Positions 49,490 through 59,116 of a stretch of DNA of 64,000 bases are shown here, piece after piece. Origin of the DNA: Chryseobacterium gleum (GTDB lineage Bacteria; Bacteroidota; Bacteroidia; Flavobacteriales_D; Crocinitomicaceae); NCBI GenBank assembly GCA_945897805.1, contig CAMDFX010000002.1:274651-338650 (forward strand). Reading direction: 5' to 3'. Made by a program: the position numbers and the translations under genes. How positions within the stretch are numbered: the stretch's first letter is position 1; each line of letters starts with the position of its first letter. Under the pieces are notes generated by a model. It made no database searches. It was given only the letters and a program-made list of their open reading frames with translations, and was not told where the DNA came from.

Positions 49490-50836
49490 ATGAGATTTTT
49501 ATATCTTCTGTTGTATTTCACATTGCCTTATTCATTGCGACTATATTATCCAAAACAACGAGTGGTCAACAAACCCCGCAATCATTTTGGCAGAACGATT
49601 TATGTCAGCAATCATGCGGCTTCATTCATGGATCCTTTGATTGTTGGGTCTTTACTGCGACCAATCGTGTTTTTCATGACGCGGTCGGATGTATTTAAAA
49701 AAGCATTGCAGCCAATTTTGTGGATGGCGCACATGTTGCCGATTTATAGACAACATGACGGCGAAGATACTAAAGCCAAAAACGACGAAACGTTCAAAAA
49801 ATGCACGCAAATTTTAAAAGGAAAGCGCAATTTATTGATTTTTGGAGAAGGTTTTACAGATGATGTTTTTATCAGAAGATTGAAACCTGTCAAAAAAGGC
49901 GCGGCAAGAATAGGATTTGGTAGTTTGGAGGCGATGAATTGGGAAAAAGAAATATTTATTGCCGCAATTGGGATTAATTACAGCGACCCTAATTATTTGG
50001 GGGGTAGTGTGTTGGTTTCAAATGGTGATCCAATTTGTTTGAACGACTACAAAACAGTATTCCAAGAAAATCCTTCAAAAGCGGTAAATGACGTTACGAA
50101 ACGGATAGAATTAGATTTACAAGCGCAAATCACGCATGTAGAGAATGCGGATTGGGTGTTTTTTCACGAACACGTGAGCAGATTGCAGCGAAACGGCATG
50201 CATCCTGAAGACCCAATTCGAAACATTTCTTTGTTGCAAAAATGGAATAATTCAAAGGCGCTTGCTAGTTGGATGAATAGCCAAAATTTGAATGAAAACC
50301 AAGAATTGGTGGTTTTGAAAAGTGAATTAGAAGCTTTTTTTAAAAAAACTAAAAAACTAAAAATTAAAGATTCGTATTTGAGAAAAATCGAAGAAAAAGA
50401 ATCCAATTTGTTGTCATTGATTTCGCTTATATTATTTTTTCCCATGATGCTTTTGGGGACAATTCACTGCTATTTACCATATAAATTAATCAAAAATTTC
50501 GCGGAAAAATCATTCAAAAGACGCGTTTTTTGGAGTTCAATTAAAATGATGTTGGGCGCGGTGGCTATCGGACTTTTCAATATTCCCCTAGTTATTTTAT
50601 TGAATCACTTTGTGTTCATCCCGCGGTTTTGTGACTTAAAAACAATCAATTTATTCATTCCGTGGGTTTATTATTTTATCATTCCGATTTTCGGCGTGAT
50701 AGCTTACCGTTGGTTTCAAACAGCACAAGATTTGATTGCGATAAAAAAGCTTCATAAGGCCGTAAACCTTTCCAGTCTTTTGTTGGAAAGAAAAAGCTTG
50801 CTTGGAAAAGTTAATACTTTTATGAAGAAAGTCTAA
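49490..50836 (+). CDS. PlsC-family 1-acylglycerol-3-phosphate acyltransferase-like protein
   Basis: A 448-residue membrane-associated acyltransferase. Motif I is VSNHAASFMDPL (H-x4-D) at about residues 40-50; motif III is IFGEGFTDD near 120. The C-terminal half, with about three membrane segments (for example LISLILFFPMMLLGT), is an extension typical of a Bacteroidota subfamily. Reaction: acyl transfer to a lysophospholipid or related acceptor. Preceded by its own promoter. Confidence 0.88.
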   Translation: MRFLYLLLYFTLPYSLRLYYPKQRVVNKPRNHFGRTIYVSNHAASFMDPLIVGSLLRPIVFFMTRSDVFKKALQPILWMAHMLPIYRQHDGEDTKAKNDETFKKCTQILKGKRNLLIFGEGFTDDVFIRRLKPVKKGAARIGFGSLEAMNWEKEIFIAAIGINYSDPNYLGGSVLVSNGDPICLNDYKTVFQENPSKAVNDVTKRIELDLQAQITHVENADWVFFHEHVSRLQRNGMHPEDPIRNISLLQKWNNSKALASWMNSQNLNENQELVVLKSELEAFFKKTKKLKIKDSYLRKIEEKESNLLSLISLILFFPMMLLGTIHCYLPYKLIKNFAEKSFKRRVFWSSIKMMLGAVAIGLFNIPLVILLNHFVFIPRFCDLKTINLFIPWVYYFIIPIFGVIAYRWFQTAQDLIAIKKLHKAVNLSSLLLERKSLLGKVNTFMKKV

Positions 50837-51011
50837 AAAGCAATTACAGGGGATTTTATTCTCTATTTGTAACATTCAATTGTTGAAAGATTCTCTTCCC
50901 TACTTTATGAAAGATGTTGGTATTTTAGCTTTACCTTTGTTTGATTCTAATTGATTTATTGGAAATTAGATAAATATGTTTCCTCAATTTGGGAATGATA
51001 AATTAAAGTAT

Positions 51012-52088
51012 ATGAAGCAAAAAACCGGGGTACTTTTAAGTGGGTTTTTATTTTTGGCAATCACCACTTGGTCGCAAACTCAGCAACATCAAAATTTAAA
51101 AAACCAAGATAGTTTAGTCATCTCTTCCGCTGCGCAAGAAAAATTCAATGAGGGAATTGGTGCTTTTGAAACGCAAGATTTTGCATCTTCTATTACCGCC
51201 TTTTCTGAAGCGATTGTTCTGGCTCCGCAATTTGCCAAAGCATACTTGAATCGGGGTTATGCTTATTTGGAAATGAAAAACACCTCAAATGCCAAAGCGG
51301 ATTTTTTGCAAGTAATCAATATTGATAAAACTGCCCACCAGGCGTTTTTTGAATTGGGAATCATCGCGCAAACAGAAACCAACAATACCGAAGCGATGGA
51401 TTCTTATTCCAAAGCGATTGAATTAAATGCAACGGAAGCAAAATATTTCTACCAACGTGCAGTTTTGTATTTCGGACAAAAAGAGCTTACTTCTGCGAAA
51501 AATGATTTAGATGCTGCCATTGCTTTGAAAAAAGAGTACGCTTTTGCGTTAAACGATAGAGGAAGTGTTTACCGTGAAATGGGAGATTTGCCAAATGCGA
51601 TCAAAGATTACCAAGCAGCAACAGTTGCGGATTCAAAATTGACTATTGCCTTCAATAATTTAGGAAGCGTTTACCGAAAGTCGGGAGAATATGACAAAGC
51701 GATTAAAGCACACAGCGATGCAATTTCATTAGATTCCAAGTTTTATCTGGCTTATAACAACCGTGGGTTTGCAAAATTTAGCAAAGGTGATTTTCAAGGA
51801 GCAATCAATGACTTTAATATTACAATCGAATTGAAAAGCGATTATGCTTTTGCATACAATAATTTAGCGTCTGCTTATATCAAGCTTGAAAAATACGAAG
51901 AAGCGATTCAAGCCTGCGGAAAAGCCATCGAACTAGATGCAAACTATGGATATGCTTTTTTAAATAGAGGAATTGCATTTGAAATGCTTCGAAATGTTGA
52001 GAATGCTTGCAGTGATTGGAATAAAGCCGTTGAATTTGGCATTGAATCCGCCGCAGTTTTTATTAAAAATAGTGTTTGTTCAAACTAA
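51012..52088 (+). CDS. Exported TPR-repeat protein
   Basis: A 358-residue protein with signal peptide MKQKTGVLLSGFLFLAITTW (cleavage near WSQ) and about eight TPR units (AKAYLNRGYAYLEMKNTSNA, KAYLAYNNRGFAKFSKGDF and so on). The start at 51012 is used for the signal peptide, an upstream ATG at 50976 adding a tail of no known type. Upstream TACCTTTG (50932-50939) is an exact -7 box. It is 12 bases from the PorE-like gene and is probably co-expressed; TPR repeats suggest a scaffold. Confidence 0.88.
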   Translation: MKQKTGVLLSGFLFLAITTWSQTQQHQNLKNQDSLVISSAAQEKFNEGIGAFETQDFASSITAFSEAIVLAPQFAKAYLNRGYAYLEMKNTSNAKADFLQVINIDKTAHQAFFELGIIAQTETNNTEAMDSYSKAIELNATEAKYFYQRAVLYFGQKELTSAKNDLDAAIALKKEYAFALNDRGSVYREMGDLPNAIKDYQAATVADSKLTIAFNNLGSVYRKSGEYDKAIKAHSDAISLDSKFYLAYNNRGFAKFSKGDFQGAINDFNITIELKSDYAFAYNNLASAYIKLEKYEEAIQACGKAIELDANYGYAFLNRGIAFEMLRNVENACSDWNKAVEFGIESAAVFIKNSVCSN

Positions 52089-52100
52089 AGAAAAATTAAA

Positions 52101-54200
52101 ATGAAAAGAATATTTTTACTAATTATTTGTTTTGTGCCACTTTTTGTCTGTGCGCAAAACATTGAGTTTGATAAAGCAAATTTCAAGGACAAAAAAGCAG
52201 AATTAAAGGAAGCACTGGAAAATATTGTGGTTGGGGATAATTACTATTTTATGGAGCCTTTTCCTCAATATCCACAATCTATTCCTTTTTACGAAAGGGC
52301 CAATAAATTTAATCCAAAAAACGCGGCTTTGAATTTTAAGCTAGGATTCAGCTATTTGCATTCCAATCAAAAGTTCAAATGCATGAATTATTTTGAAAAA
52401 GCATTTGCGTTAAATCCAACGGTTGATCCAGCTATACATTATTATTTAGGTTGTGGCGCGCAATTATTAAAAGATTGGGACAAGGCCGTCGCTTCCTACG
52501 AATTGTATCTCAAAACAGCAGACCCAAAAAAGGACAATAAAAAAGTCTTGTCCGCCACCAAAAAAATCAGTGAGTGCAAACTTGGAAAAAAATTAGTTGC
52601 AGCGCCTGTCCGTGTTTGGATAGATAATTTAGGTAGAGAAATCAATTCAGACGCTCCTGAATTTGGAATGATAATGAATGCTGATGCAACAGAAATGTAT
52701 TTTACAAGCAGAAGACCAACTTCAACCGGCGGATTAAAAGATGAATCAAATAACTGGTATGAAGATATTTATACATCTCGATTTGAAAACGGCTATTGGA
52801 CAACTGCAGAAAACGTCGGCGGAGCGCTTAATACCAAAGGACATGATGCAGCAGTTGCATTGAGTCCTGACGGAACGAAAATGATCATTTACATTGATGA
52901 CAAGGGCGATGGAAATTTGTATGAAAGTGTGAAGAAAAATAATGTGTGGAGCAAGCCTAAAAAAATGGACAACGACATTTCTTCTTCATATCATGAATCT
53001 TCTGCGTGGTATTCTCCAGATGGAAATAAATTATATTTCGTCAGCGACAGACCTTTGGATAGCCAAAGAGGAGATGCCAAAGACAGGGATATTTATGTTG
53101 CTTCATGGAACAAAAATAAAAGCAGGTGGGAAAATGTAGTTAGACTTTCAGAAACAGTGAATTCAACGTATGATGAGGACGGAATTTTTCTTCATCCTGA
53201 TGGAAAAACGATGTATTTCTCCTCAAAAGGACATCAAAACATAGGAGGATATGATATATTTAAAACGGTTTTATTGGCTGACGGATCCTTCAAAAAACCT
53301 GTAAATATTGGTTTTCCAGTTAATACTCCTGATGACGATGTCTTTTTTGTTGTTTCTGCTAATGGTAAAAATGGATATATAACCTCTTTTAGACAAGATG
53401 GATTGGGAGAAAAAGACTTGTATAAAGTTACTTTTTTGGGTGAAGAAAAGCAACCAATGCTCAATGCGGAAGATATTTTATTGGCAAGCAACGGAACTGT
53501 TGTGAGAGAAAAAGTGATTGAGCAAAAATTCGAGATTCAGAAAAGTGAAATGGCCTTATTGAAAGGAGTTATTCGTGATGCAAAAACAAATCAACCATTG
53601 GAGGCGGGTATTGAGTTGGTAAACAATGAAAATAATACAACGATTGGAGAATTTACTTCTGATGCGGTAACGGGCAACTTCATGGTTTCTTTACCAGCAG
53701 GAAAAAATTATGGGATTGCGGTAAAAGTGGACGGATATTTATTTCACTCGGAAAATTTTGATATTCCGAGTGAAAGCGAGTATGAAGAATTTTCAAAAGA
53801 CGTTTTTATGAAAAAAGTTGAAGTTGGAGAAAGTATCGTTTTGCGGAATATTTTCTTTGATTTAAATAAATTTTCTTTGCGTAAAGAATCTCAAAATGAA
53901 CTGGATAGATTAACAAAATTGATGCAAGACAATCCTTCTTTGCGTATTCAAATTAGTGGGCACACAGATTCTCGTGGCTCTGCAGCTTTGAATAAAGAAT
54001 TGTCTGCCAATAGAGCGAAAGCTGTCGTAGATTATTTGATAACGAAAAGCATCGACAAAAAACGGTTAGAATTTCAGGGTTTTGGAAAAGACCAACCAAT
54101 TATGACCGATGAGGTGATTGCTAAGATGAAAAGTGAAAAAGCGAAAGAAGAAGCACATCAATCGAATAGAAGAACGGAGTTTAAAATTATTTCGAAGTAA
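52101..54200 (+). CDS. PorE-like OmpA-family protein (TPR, PD40 propeller, CRD, OmpA_C)
   Basis: A 699-residue exported protein with signal peptide MKRIFLLIICFVPLFVCAQN. Order of domains: TPR-like helices (about 40-150), a PD40/WD40-like propeller (about 185-440; repeats such as MYFTSRRP, IYTSRFENG, KLYFVSDRPLD), a carboxypeptidase-regulatory-like beta-sandwich (about 490-570, LKGVIRDAKTNQPLEAGIEL), and an OmpA-type peptidoglycan-binding domain (about 590-695, NIFFDLNKFSLRKES, ISGHTDSRG, NRRTEFKI). This architecture matches PorE of the type IX secretion machinery. Flavobacteria carry several paralogues, so assignment as the T9SS component is likely, not proven. Confidence 0.85.
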   Translation: MKRIFLLIICFVPLFVCAQNIEFDKANFKDKKAELKEALENIVVGDNYYFMEPFPQYPQSIPFYERANKFNPKNAALNFKLGFSYLHSNQKFKCMNYFEKAFALNPTVDPAIHYYLGCGAQLLKDWDKAVASYELYLKTADPKKDNKKVLSATKKISECKLGKKLVAAPVRVWIDNLGREINSDAPEFGMIMNADATEMYFTSRRPTSTGGLKDESNNWYEDIYTSRFENGYWTTAENVGGALNTKGHDAAVALSPDGTKMIIYIDDKGDGNLYESVKKNNVWSKPKKMDNDISSSYHESSAWYSPDGNKLYFVSDRPLDSQRGDAKDRDIYVASWNKNKSRWENVVRLSETVNSTYDEDGIFLHPDGKTMYFSSKGHQNIGGYDIFKTVLLADGSFKKPVNIGFPVNTPDDDVFFVVSANGKNGYITSFRQDGLGEKDLYKVTFLGEEKQPMLNAEDILLASNGTVVREKVIEQKFEIQKSEMALLKGVIRDAKTNQPLEAGIELVNNENNTTIGEFTSDAVTGNFMVSLPAGKNYGIAVKVDGYLFHSENFDIPSESEYEEFSKDVFMKKVEVGESIVLRNIFFDLNKFSLRKESQNELDRLTKLMQDNPSLRIQISGHTDSRGSAALNKELSANRAKAVVDYLITKSIDKKRLEFQGFGKDQPIMTDEVIAKMKSEKAKEEAHQSNRRTEFKIISK

Positions 54201-54211
54201 ATAATTGTAAG

Positions 54212-54243
54212 CAAGGTGGATTCATATATCTGAATCCACCTTG
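54212..54243 (+). terminator. Perfect 13-bp hairpin ending the PorE-like operon
   Basis: 54212-54224 and 54231-54243 are perfect complements (6-base loop TATATC). T tail is weak (TTGTTC), but the hairpin is very stable and lies 12 bases after the stop. Confidence 0.8.
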
Positions 54244-54419
54244 TTCATGATAACACAAAAATCAAGCATGCAACCACATCAAATATCTAAGCTAAATTGA
54301 GGTTTAGCACTTGTCAAAAATGAAGAAATCTTTGTTTATTCGGTTAAAATTTTCACACTGAACTAATTTTACAGTTATTATTGTTTCCTTTGTTAAAAGT
54401 TTAAGAAAAATAATTTTTA

Positions 54420-54533
54420 ATGAAAAACAACGACTTCCTAGCCTTCATACTTTTTATTGTAGTTATCATATTTTCAGCTATTGTGTATATTGTTTATAGA
54501 GTTGTAAGTCAGTCAATAGGCACAGCGATATAA
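54420..54533 (+). CDS. 37-residue single-pass membrane peptide
   Basis: A short frame starting at ATG 54420: a 7-residue polar start (MKNNDFL), a membrane segment (AFILFIVVIIFSAIVYIVY) and a short basic tail RVVSQSIGTAI. It lies alone in the 444-base gap between the PorE-like operon and the kinase. Small single-pass membrane proteins are frequent and often missed; this one is supported only by its frame, start and hydrophobicity pattern. Confidence 0.45.
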   Translation: MKNNDFLAFILFIVVIIFSAIVYIVYRVVSQSIGTAI

Positions 54534-54644
54534 TAAAAGTAAACTTAAAACTTAACCTAACGATTAAATAAACCAAAAGATTAATTTATCTGGGTTTAAA
54601 ACGTATTGTGTGAAAAATGACAATGTAGGATTAAACTCAAAAAG

Positions 54645-57600
54645 TTATTTCTTTGCTGTTTTAATTAATTCTACCCAAAACTGTGTACCCTTTTCACCGG
54701 TTTCAAACCAAATTTTGCCACCGTGCATTTCAACAATTTGTTTGACCATGGCCAATCCTAAACCAGTTCCGGTGGATTTGGTTGTGAAATAGGGCACAAA
54801 TAATTTATCTTTCAAGGCTTCAGGAATTCCGTCACCATTGTCCTTGACTTCGATTAGCCATGTTTTTTCGGTTTCACTAAGTGTCACTTGAATATTTCCT
54901 TTTCTATTATCAGGAATTGCTTGAATAGCATTTTTAAGCAAATTATTAAAAACGCGCAACATCAAATCCTTGTCGGCATGCACCCAACAAGTTGAAAGTG
55001 TTGTATTAAATTCAATAGAAACATCCGCTTCTTGTGTAAACACGACCACAACGCGTTCAATCATTGGAATTAAATCCAAGTTTACTTCATTCGCTTTTGG
55101 CATTTTAGCGAAATTTGAAAATTCATTGGCGATTTTTGCTAAAGCATCAATTTGTTCAATAATTGAGGAGGAGACTTTGTCTAATTTGGCTTTTGATTCG
55201 GGATCATTTGGATTGAAAACACGTTGCAATTGTTGTAAACTCAATTTCATCGGCGTCAATGGATTTTTGATTTCATGTGCCACTTGTTTTGCCATTTCAC
55301 GCCAAGCACTTTCTCGTTCGCTTTGCGCCAATTGCTGCGCGGCATAAGCCAATTCTTCCAATTTTTGGTTGTAATCTTTCACCAAAACACCAATTTCATC
55401 ATTGGCCGCATATGAAATAGGCTGGTTGTATTTACCCAATTGTACTTGCGCAAAATTTTGTTGCAGAATTCGCAAAGGCGAAGTTACCCAGGTAGAGACA
55501 AAAATTGCCACAATGATAGACAAAGCCAACAGCAAAATAAACACGTTCATAATTGCAACCAAAAATTGCTGAATTTGATCTTCAAATCCTTTTTGCTGAC
55601 CGAAATGTTGCAAATTCAAGTAAGCCAATAATTGACCGTCGTTTCCATAAAAAGGAATATAACCAGAGAGATAATCTAAGTTTCCGATTTTCTCTTGGTG
55701 AAAATATTCACTTTTCTTGTTCCTTTTCAATTGCGTTAAAGCCGTTGGATTCATTTGTTCACTGACCAATCCAATGTTGTAAAGTTTGGGACGAGAACTG
55801 GCTAACAAAAATCCATTGCGGTCATATAGATTGATATCAGTTACAAAAACCGTGGCCAATTTTTGCAAAGTATATTCGAGATAATTTCCTTTTTCTGAAA
55901 TGGAAAGATCTTCTTCTTCGCCTAAATCTTGCTTGATTTCAGTTTCAACCGAACGGATTTTTTCGCGAATCAATTCATTGGTGTACTCTTGGTATTGGTT
56001 TTTGACAAACAATCCGCTTCCCCACCCAAATGCAACCAAGGCGATAAAAACCAGTCCAATTAGAACGACTTGAATTCTGATTGCCAGCGTCAATGTGCGT
56101 TTTGATCTTCCCGTTTTTTTGGTTTGTACATAAATAGGAATGAGTAAAAACAAACCGTAAAAACTAAATAAGTAGGAGAAAGAAGTAAAAAATTGAATTG
56201 TTGAATGATTTTGTCGTGAAAGTACAATGGAATCTCGTTCAGTGCGTCGCAACAAATAGTGGTTGTAGCCATCACTGTCAAAATATCCAGAAATGTTGGA
56301 GATATTTTTTGTCAATCCTTCATCGCGTGACGGATAGGAAAACTTTCCATTGTGACTGACTAATTTTCCGTTGTAGTATTTGGCAATAGAATAGTTTTCA
56401 AGCGATTCAAAAACTTTCGCGTTACTAGAAATTAGCAATCTTGGAAAACCGATTTTCTCTGGAATTTTTTTCGACTTCAATGCGCAAAACAACAACGCCC
56501 TGGTGCTATCTGCCGCGTAAATAGGTTGTCGAATGATATATGAATATTGACTTGTAAAATCTTTTATGAAAAATATATTTGAATCAATTTCAGAAGTCAC
56601 ACTGTGTTTATTGATGATTGATTGCAGGGTGTTTAATCTACTTGCTGGCACATTTTTGTAGTTCAAAACAGGTTCGCTTTCTTTGTTGAACATAAAAAAT
56701 TCAATGTCATATCGTTCCCAAAAACCATTGAAAAATTTGCGTTCCATCGCGTCTTTGAATTCAGAAACGCCCATAGTTTTGGTAGTGAAAATTAACTTTT
56801 GCAAGTAAAAATCACTTTGCATTTTAGCCACCAAGTTCAAATATTCTACTTCCGTGGTAATGTCTTGATCAGAAGCCAATTGATTGGCAAAAAGCTCGCG
56901 TTCTTGCTTTTCTTTGATGTCATAAAATTCTTGAAAATTGAAAGAGACATATACAGAAAACAGAAAAAGCAGTACAATTCCAATAGCAAATTGTTGTTTT
57001 CCTTTGAATAAAATGGAGTCTAAAATCACCAAACCATTGATCAACATGGGCCAAAACGCCAAAATGAAGAAAGATTTATGTAGCGACATTTCTATCCAAA
57101 TGTAAGCAACGCTCGAAACAATCCAAATAAGTAAAATCCATTGTTTTTTCCAAGCTGTTTTGATCATCGCGATGACTGAAGCACGCATCAAATGGAAATA
57201 ACCATAAAACAAAACACCCATTGAAATCGTTGCTAAAAAGGAGTAAAAGTTCAACGAAAAAAGTTTATTTACTTCCAATGGAATCGAACCGTTTTCTACC
57301 AATCCTTTGAATAAATCCCCGATGTAACTCGAGTAGATTAAACTAAAAACGAAAACGAAGAGGGCTACTATTTTGAACAATAAAGCTTGGTTTTTAGAAT
57401 TTGTGTTCGATTTTTTAATTTCAAATACTTTGAAAATGATCACAGAAGAGAAATAGAGTGAAAGCAGGCAATTAATCAAATATTCTCCAAAGTTTGGCAA
57501 CCATTCCGAACTTGCATAAAGTGTTGGTTGAAAAGCGGTTGCTGACTCCATAAACCACAACCAATTTCCTTTTAAACTCAAAAAACGAAGCAGCAAAATG

Positions 57601-58301
57601 AGTAAAGGAACAATCCAAAAAATGGTGATTGACTGTTTTTTTGACCAAGCAAGCAAAGCAAGCAAAGCAAAACTGAAAGAGGCAAGTAAAATAACAAGTA
57701 GAATGTCGCTGCTACTTGAAGGAATGGGTTGGCTTTCAAAAGGAGAGATGGCAAAAACGAATTTTTTACGCAAATATATTGGATAAGAATTGTCTGCTTC
57801 CATGACGATGCTCCCCTTAAAAGGCAGTCTTAAATCAGCACTAAAATCATTTCTTAAGCTCTTATTTTCATATTGATAATCTCTTTTGATTAAAAAAGAA
57901 GCGACTAAATGTGTATTTTTGTGTTGAATTGTACGCGCATAATACCAACCATTTTGCAGGTGCACAACACCATTCGCTGGATAATGAATTTCAGCGAAAC
58001 GCAATATGGGTAATTGATTTGTGTTCCAAAAAATAAGAGAATCATTTTGATAAATGTGAAAGAAAAAATCTTCATTTGTGCTTTGGCGCATCAATGAATC
58101 AACCCCATATTTTTGAAGAACACGATTTTTATTTCTTACAAATTTGGAAAGCGTTTTTTCTTTCTGGTTGAATTCCTGCTGATAAAGCTGAACATCAGCG
58201 GTGTAATCTTGATCAAAAACAGAGTGATAATAATACAAGAAACTTCCCGCGAAGCAAATACTTAGTATAATTAATCCATATTTGCGGAAAAAGGAAATCA
58301 A
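54645..58301 (-). CDS. NtrY-like sensor histidine kinase
   Basis: A 1218-residue inner-membrane kinase. Several membrane segments and a large periplasmic loop occupy the first two-thirds (for example PLLILLLRFLSL, LSLYFSSVIIFKVFE), then a HAMP-type linker (TSPLRILQQNFAQVQLGKYN) near 940, the H box VAHEIKNPLTPMKLSLQQLQ (His near 1010), the N box FNNLLKNAIQAIP, G1 VKDNGDGIPEAL and G2 GTGLGLAMVK. It belongs with the NtrY/AtoS type. No response regulator is in the window. Start codon is TTG at 58301, overlapping the stop of udk (TTGA), so translation is coupled. Signal sensed is unknown. Confidence 0.9.
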   Translation of the reverse strand: MISFFRKYGLIILSICFAGSFLYYYHSVFDQDYTADVQLYQQEFNQKEKTLSKFVRNKNRVLQKYGVDSLMRQSTNEDFFFHIYQNDSLIFWNTNQLPILRFAEIHYPANGVVHLQNGWYYARTIQHKNTHLVASFLIKRDYQYENKSLRNDFSADLRLPFKGSIVMEADNSYPIYLRKKFVFAISPFESQPIPSSSSDILLVILLASFSFALLALLAWSKKQSITIFWIVPLLILLLRFLSLKGNWLWFMESATAFQPTLYASSEWLPNFGEYLINCLLSLYFSSVIIFKVFEIKKSNTNSKNQALLFKIVALFVFVFSLIYSSYIGDLFKGLVENGSIPLEVNKLFSLNFYSFLATISMGVLFYGYFHLMRASVIAMIKTAWKKQWILLIWIVSSVAYIWIEMSLHKSFFILAFWPMLINGLVILDSILFKGKQQFAIGIVLLFLFSVYVSFNFQEFYDIKEKQERELFANQLASDQDITTEVEYLNLVAKMQSDFYLQKLIFTTKTMGVSEFKDAMERKFFNGFWERYDIEFFMFNKESEPVLNYKNVPASRLNTLQSIINKHSVTSEIDSNIFFIKDFTSQYSYIIRQPIYAADSTRALLFCALKSKKIPEKIGFPRLLISSNAKVFESLENYSIAKYYNGKLVSHNGKFSYPSRDEGLTKNISNISGYFDSDGYNHYLLRRTERDSIVLSRQNHSTIQFFTSFSYLFSFYGLFLLIPIYVQTKKTGRSKRTLTLAIRIQVVLIGLVFIALVAFGWGSGLFVKNQYQEYTNELIREKIRSVETEIKQDLGEEEDLSISEKGNYLEYTLQKLATVFVTDINLYDRNGFLLASSRPKLYNIGLVSEQMNPTALTQLKRNKKSEYFHQEKIGNLDYLSGYIPFYGNDGQLLAYLNLQHFGQQKGFEDQIQQFLVAIMNVFILLLALSIIVAIFVSTWVTSPLRILQQNFAQVQLGKYNQPISYAANDEIGVLVKDYNQKLEELAYAAQQLAQSERESAWREMAKQVAHEIKNPLTPMKLSLQQLQRVFNPNDPESKAKLDKVSSSIIEQIDALAKIANEFSNFAKMPKANEVNLDLIPMIERVVVVFTQEADVSIEFNTTLSTCWVHADKDLMLRVFNNLLKNAIQAIPDNRKGNIQVTLSETEKTWLIEVKDNGDGIPEALKDKLFVPYFTTKSTGTGLGLAMVKQIVEMHGGKIWFETGEKGTQFWVELIKTAKK

Positions 58302-58930
58302 GACACTTGTTGGGATTTTGTTTGATTGAGTAATTTTGCTTCTAAAATTTCTACCAATTTAGCGAAATCTTCGTCTGCGTGAACATCATTTCTGAAAATG
58401 AATGTTGCAGCATATTTGTGAGGCAGGAGATAATTTTCATAGCAAGGGGTCACATGGTTTTTCCATTGATATAAAATGGATTCACGCGTATAACCTCTCG
58501 TTTCTTGATCACGGTAAAGTCTTCTATCTAGCTGCACTTCTAAATCAACATCAATGAAAATGGAAAAATCCAAGAATTTTCTAACGCCAGGATAATGGAA
58601 TAGAAATAAACCTTCTACGATAACGATATCTGAAGGTTGAATGGTAATGAGCACATTTTTGTCTGGTGGTGCATTGAAATGATATTCAATAACTTCAATG
58701 GATTCACCGTTTGAAAGCTGATGTAGATCTGCAACTAAATGTCCTTCATTCAAAGCTGAGGGAAGGTCAAAATTTATTTCGCCGTTTTCATCAACGTGCT
58801 GAAAATGGATTGGTTTGTAATAGTTGTCCATTGAGAAAACCGATGGATTCAATTCTTGAAAATGGTTAGACAAACGCTTGAGTAGCGTTGTTTTTCCTGA
58901 GCCACTCCCACCACAAATACCAATAATCAT
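58298..58930 (-). CDS. udk: Uridine kinase
   Basis: A 210-residue P-loop kinase with Walker A GICGGSGSGKTTLLKRL at the N-terminus, DNYYKP near residue 36, VEGLFLFHYP near 103 and a RDQETRGYT lid. It phosphorylates uridine and cytidine in pyrimidine salvage. Its stop overlaps the TTG start of the large kinase gene by 4 bases. The pairing is unusual; it may reflect shared transcription rather than a shared function. Confidence 0.95.
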   Translation of the reverse strand: MIIGICGGSGSGKTTLLKRLSNHFQELNPSVFSMDNYYKPIHFQHVDENGEINFDLPSALNEGHLVADLHQLSNGESIEVIEYHFNAPPDKNVLITIQPSDIVIVEGLFLFHYPGVRKFLDFSIFIDVDLEVQLDRRLYRDQETRGYTRESILYQWKNHVTPCYENYLLPHKYAATFIFRNDVHADEDFAKLVEILEAKLLNQTKSQQVS

Positions 58931-58966
58931 GCTTTGTAATTCAAAATTAAAACTTCAATGAAATGC

Positions 58967-58995
58967 CAAAAATAGGCTTTCAACTATTTTGCAAA
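58967..58995 (-). promoter_or_regulatory. Promoter of udk
   Basis: On the minus strand TTTG (58992-58995) is followed after 17 bases by TATTTTTG (58967-58974), ahead of the ATG at 58930. Confidence 0.7.
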
Positions 58996-59070
58996 TGTAT
59001 TGAAATCCGTCTGAATTTTTGCAGAATTTTATGTAAAACGAATAATTCAATCTAATTTACTTTAATAATA

Positions 59071-59078
59071 TATCTTTG
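59071..59078 (+). promoter_or_regulatory. -7 element of the CDP-alcohol phosphatidyltransferase gene
   Basis: TATCTTTG, exact TANNTTTG, 38 bases before the ATG at 59117; no TTG at the expected distance. Confidence 0.5.
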
Positions 59079-59116
59079 CAGCGACTATATTGTCAACACG
59101 ATGTTAGAATTTTTCA

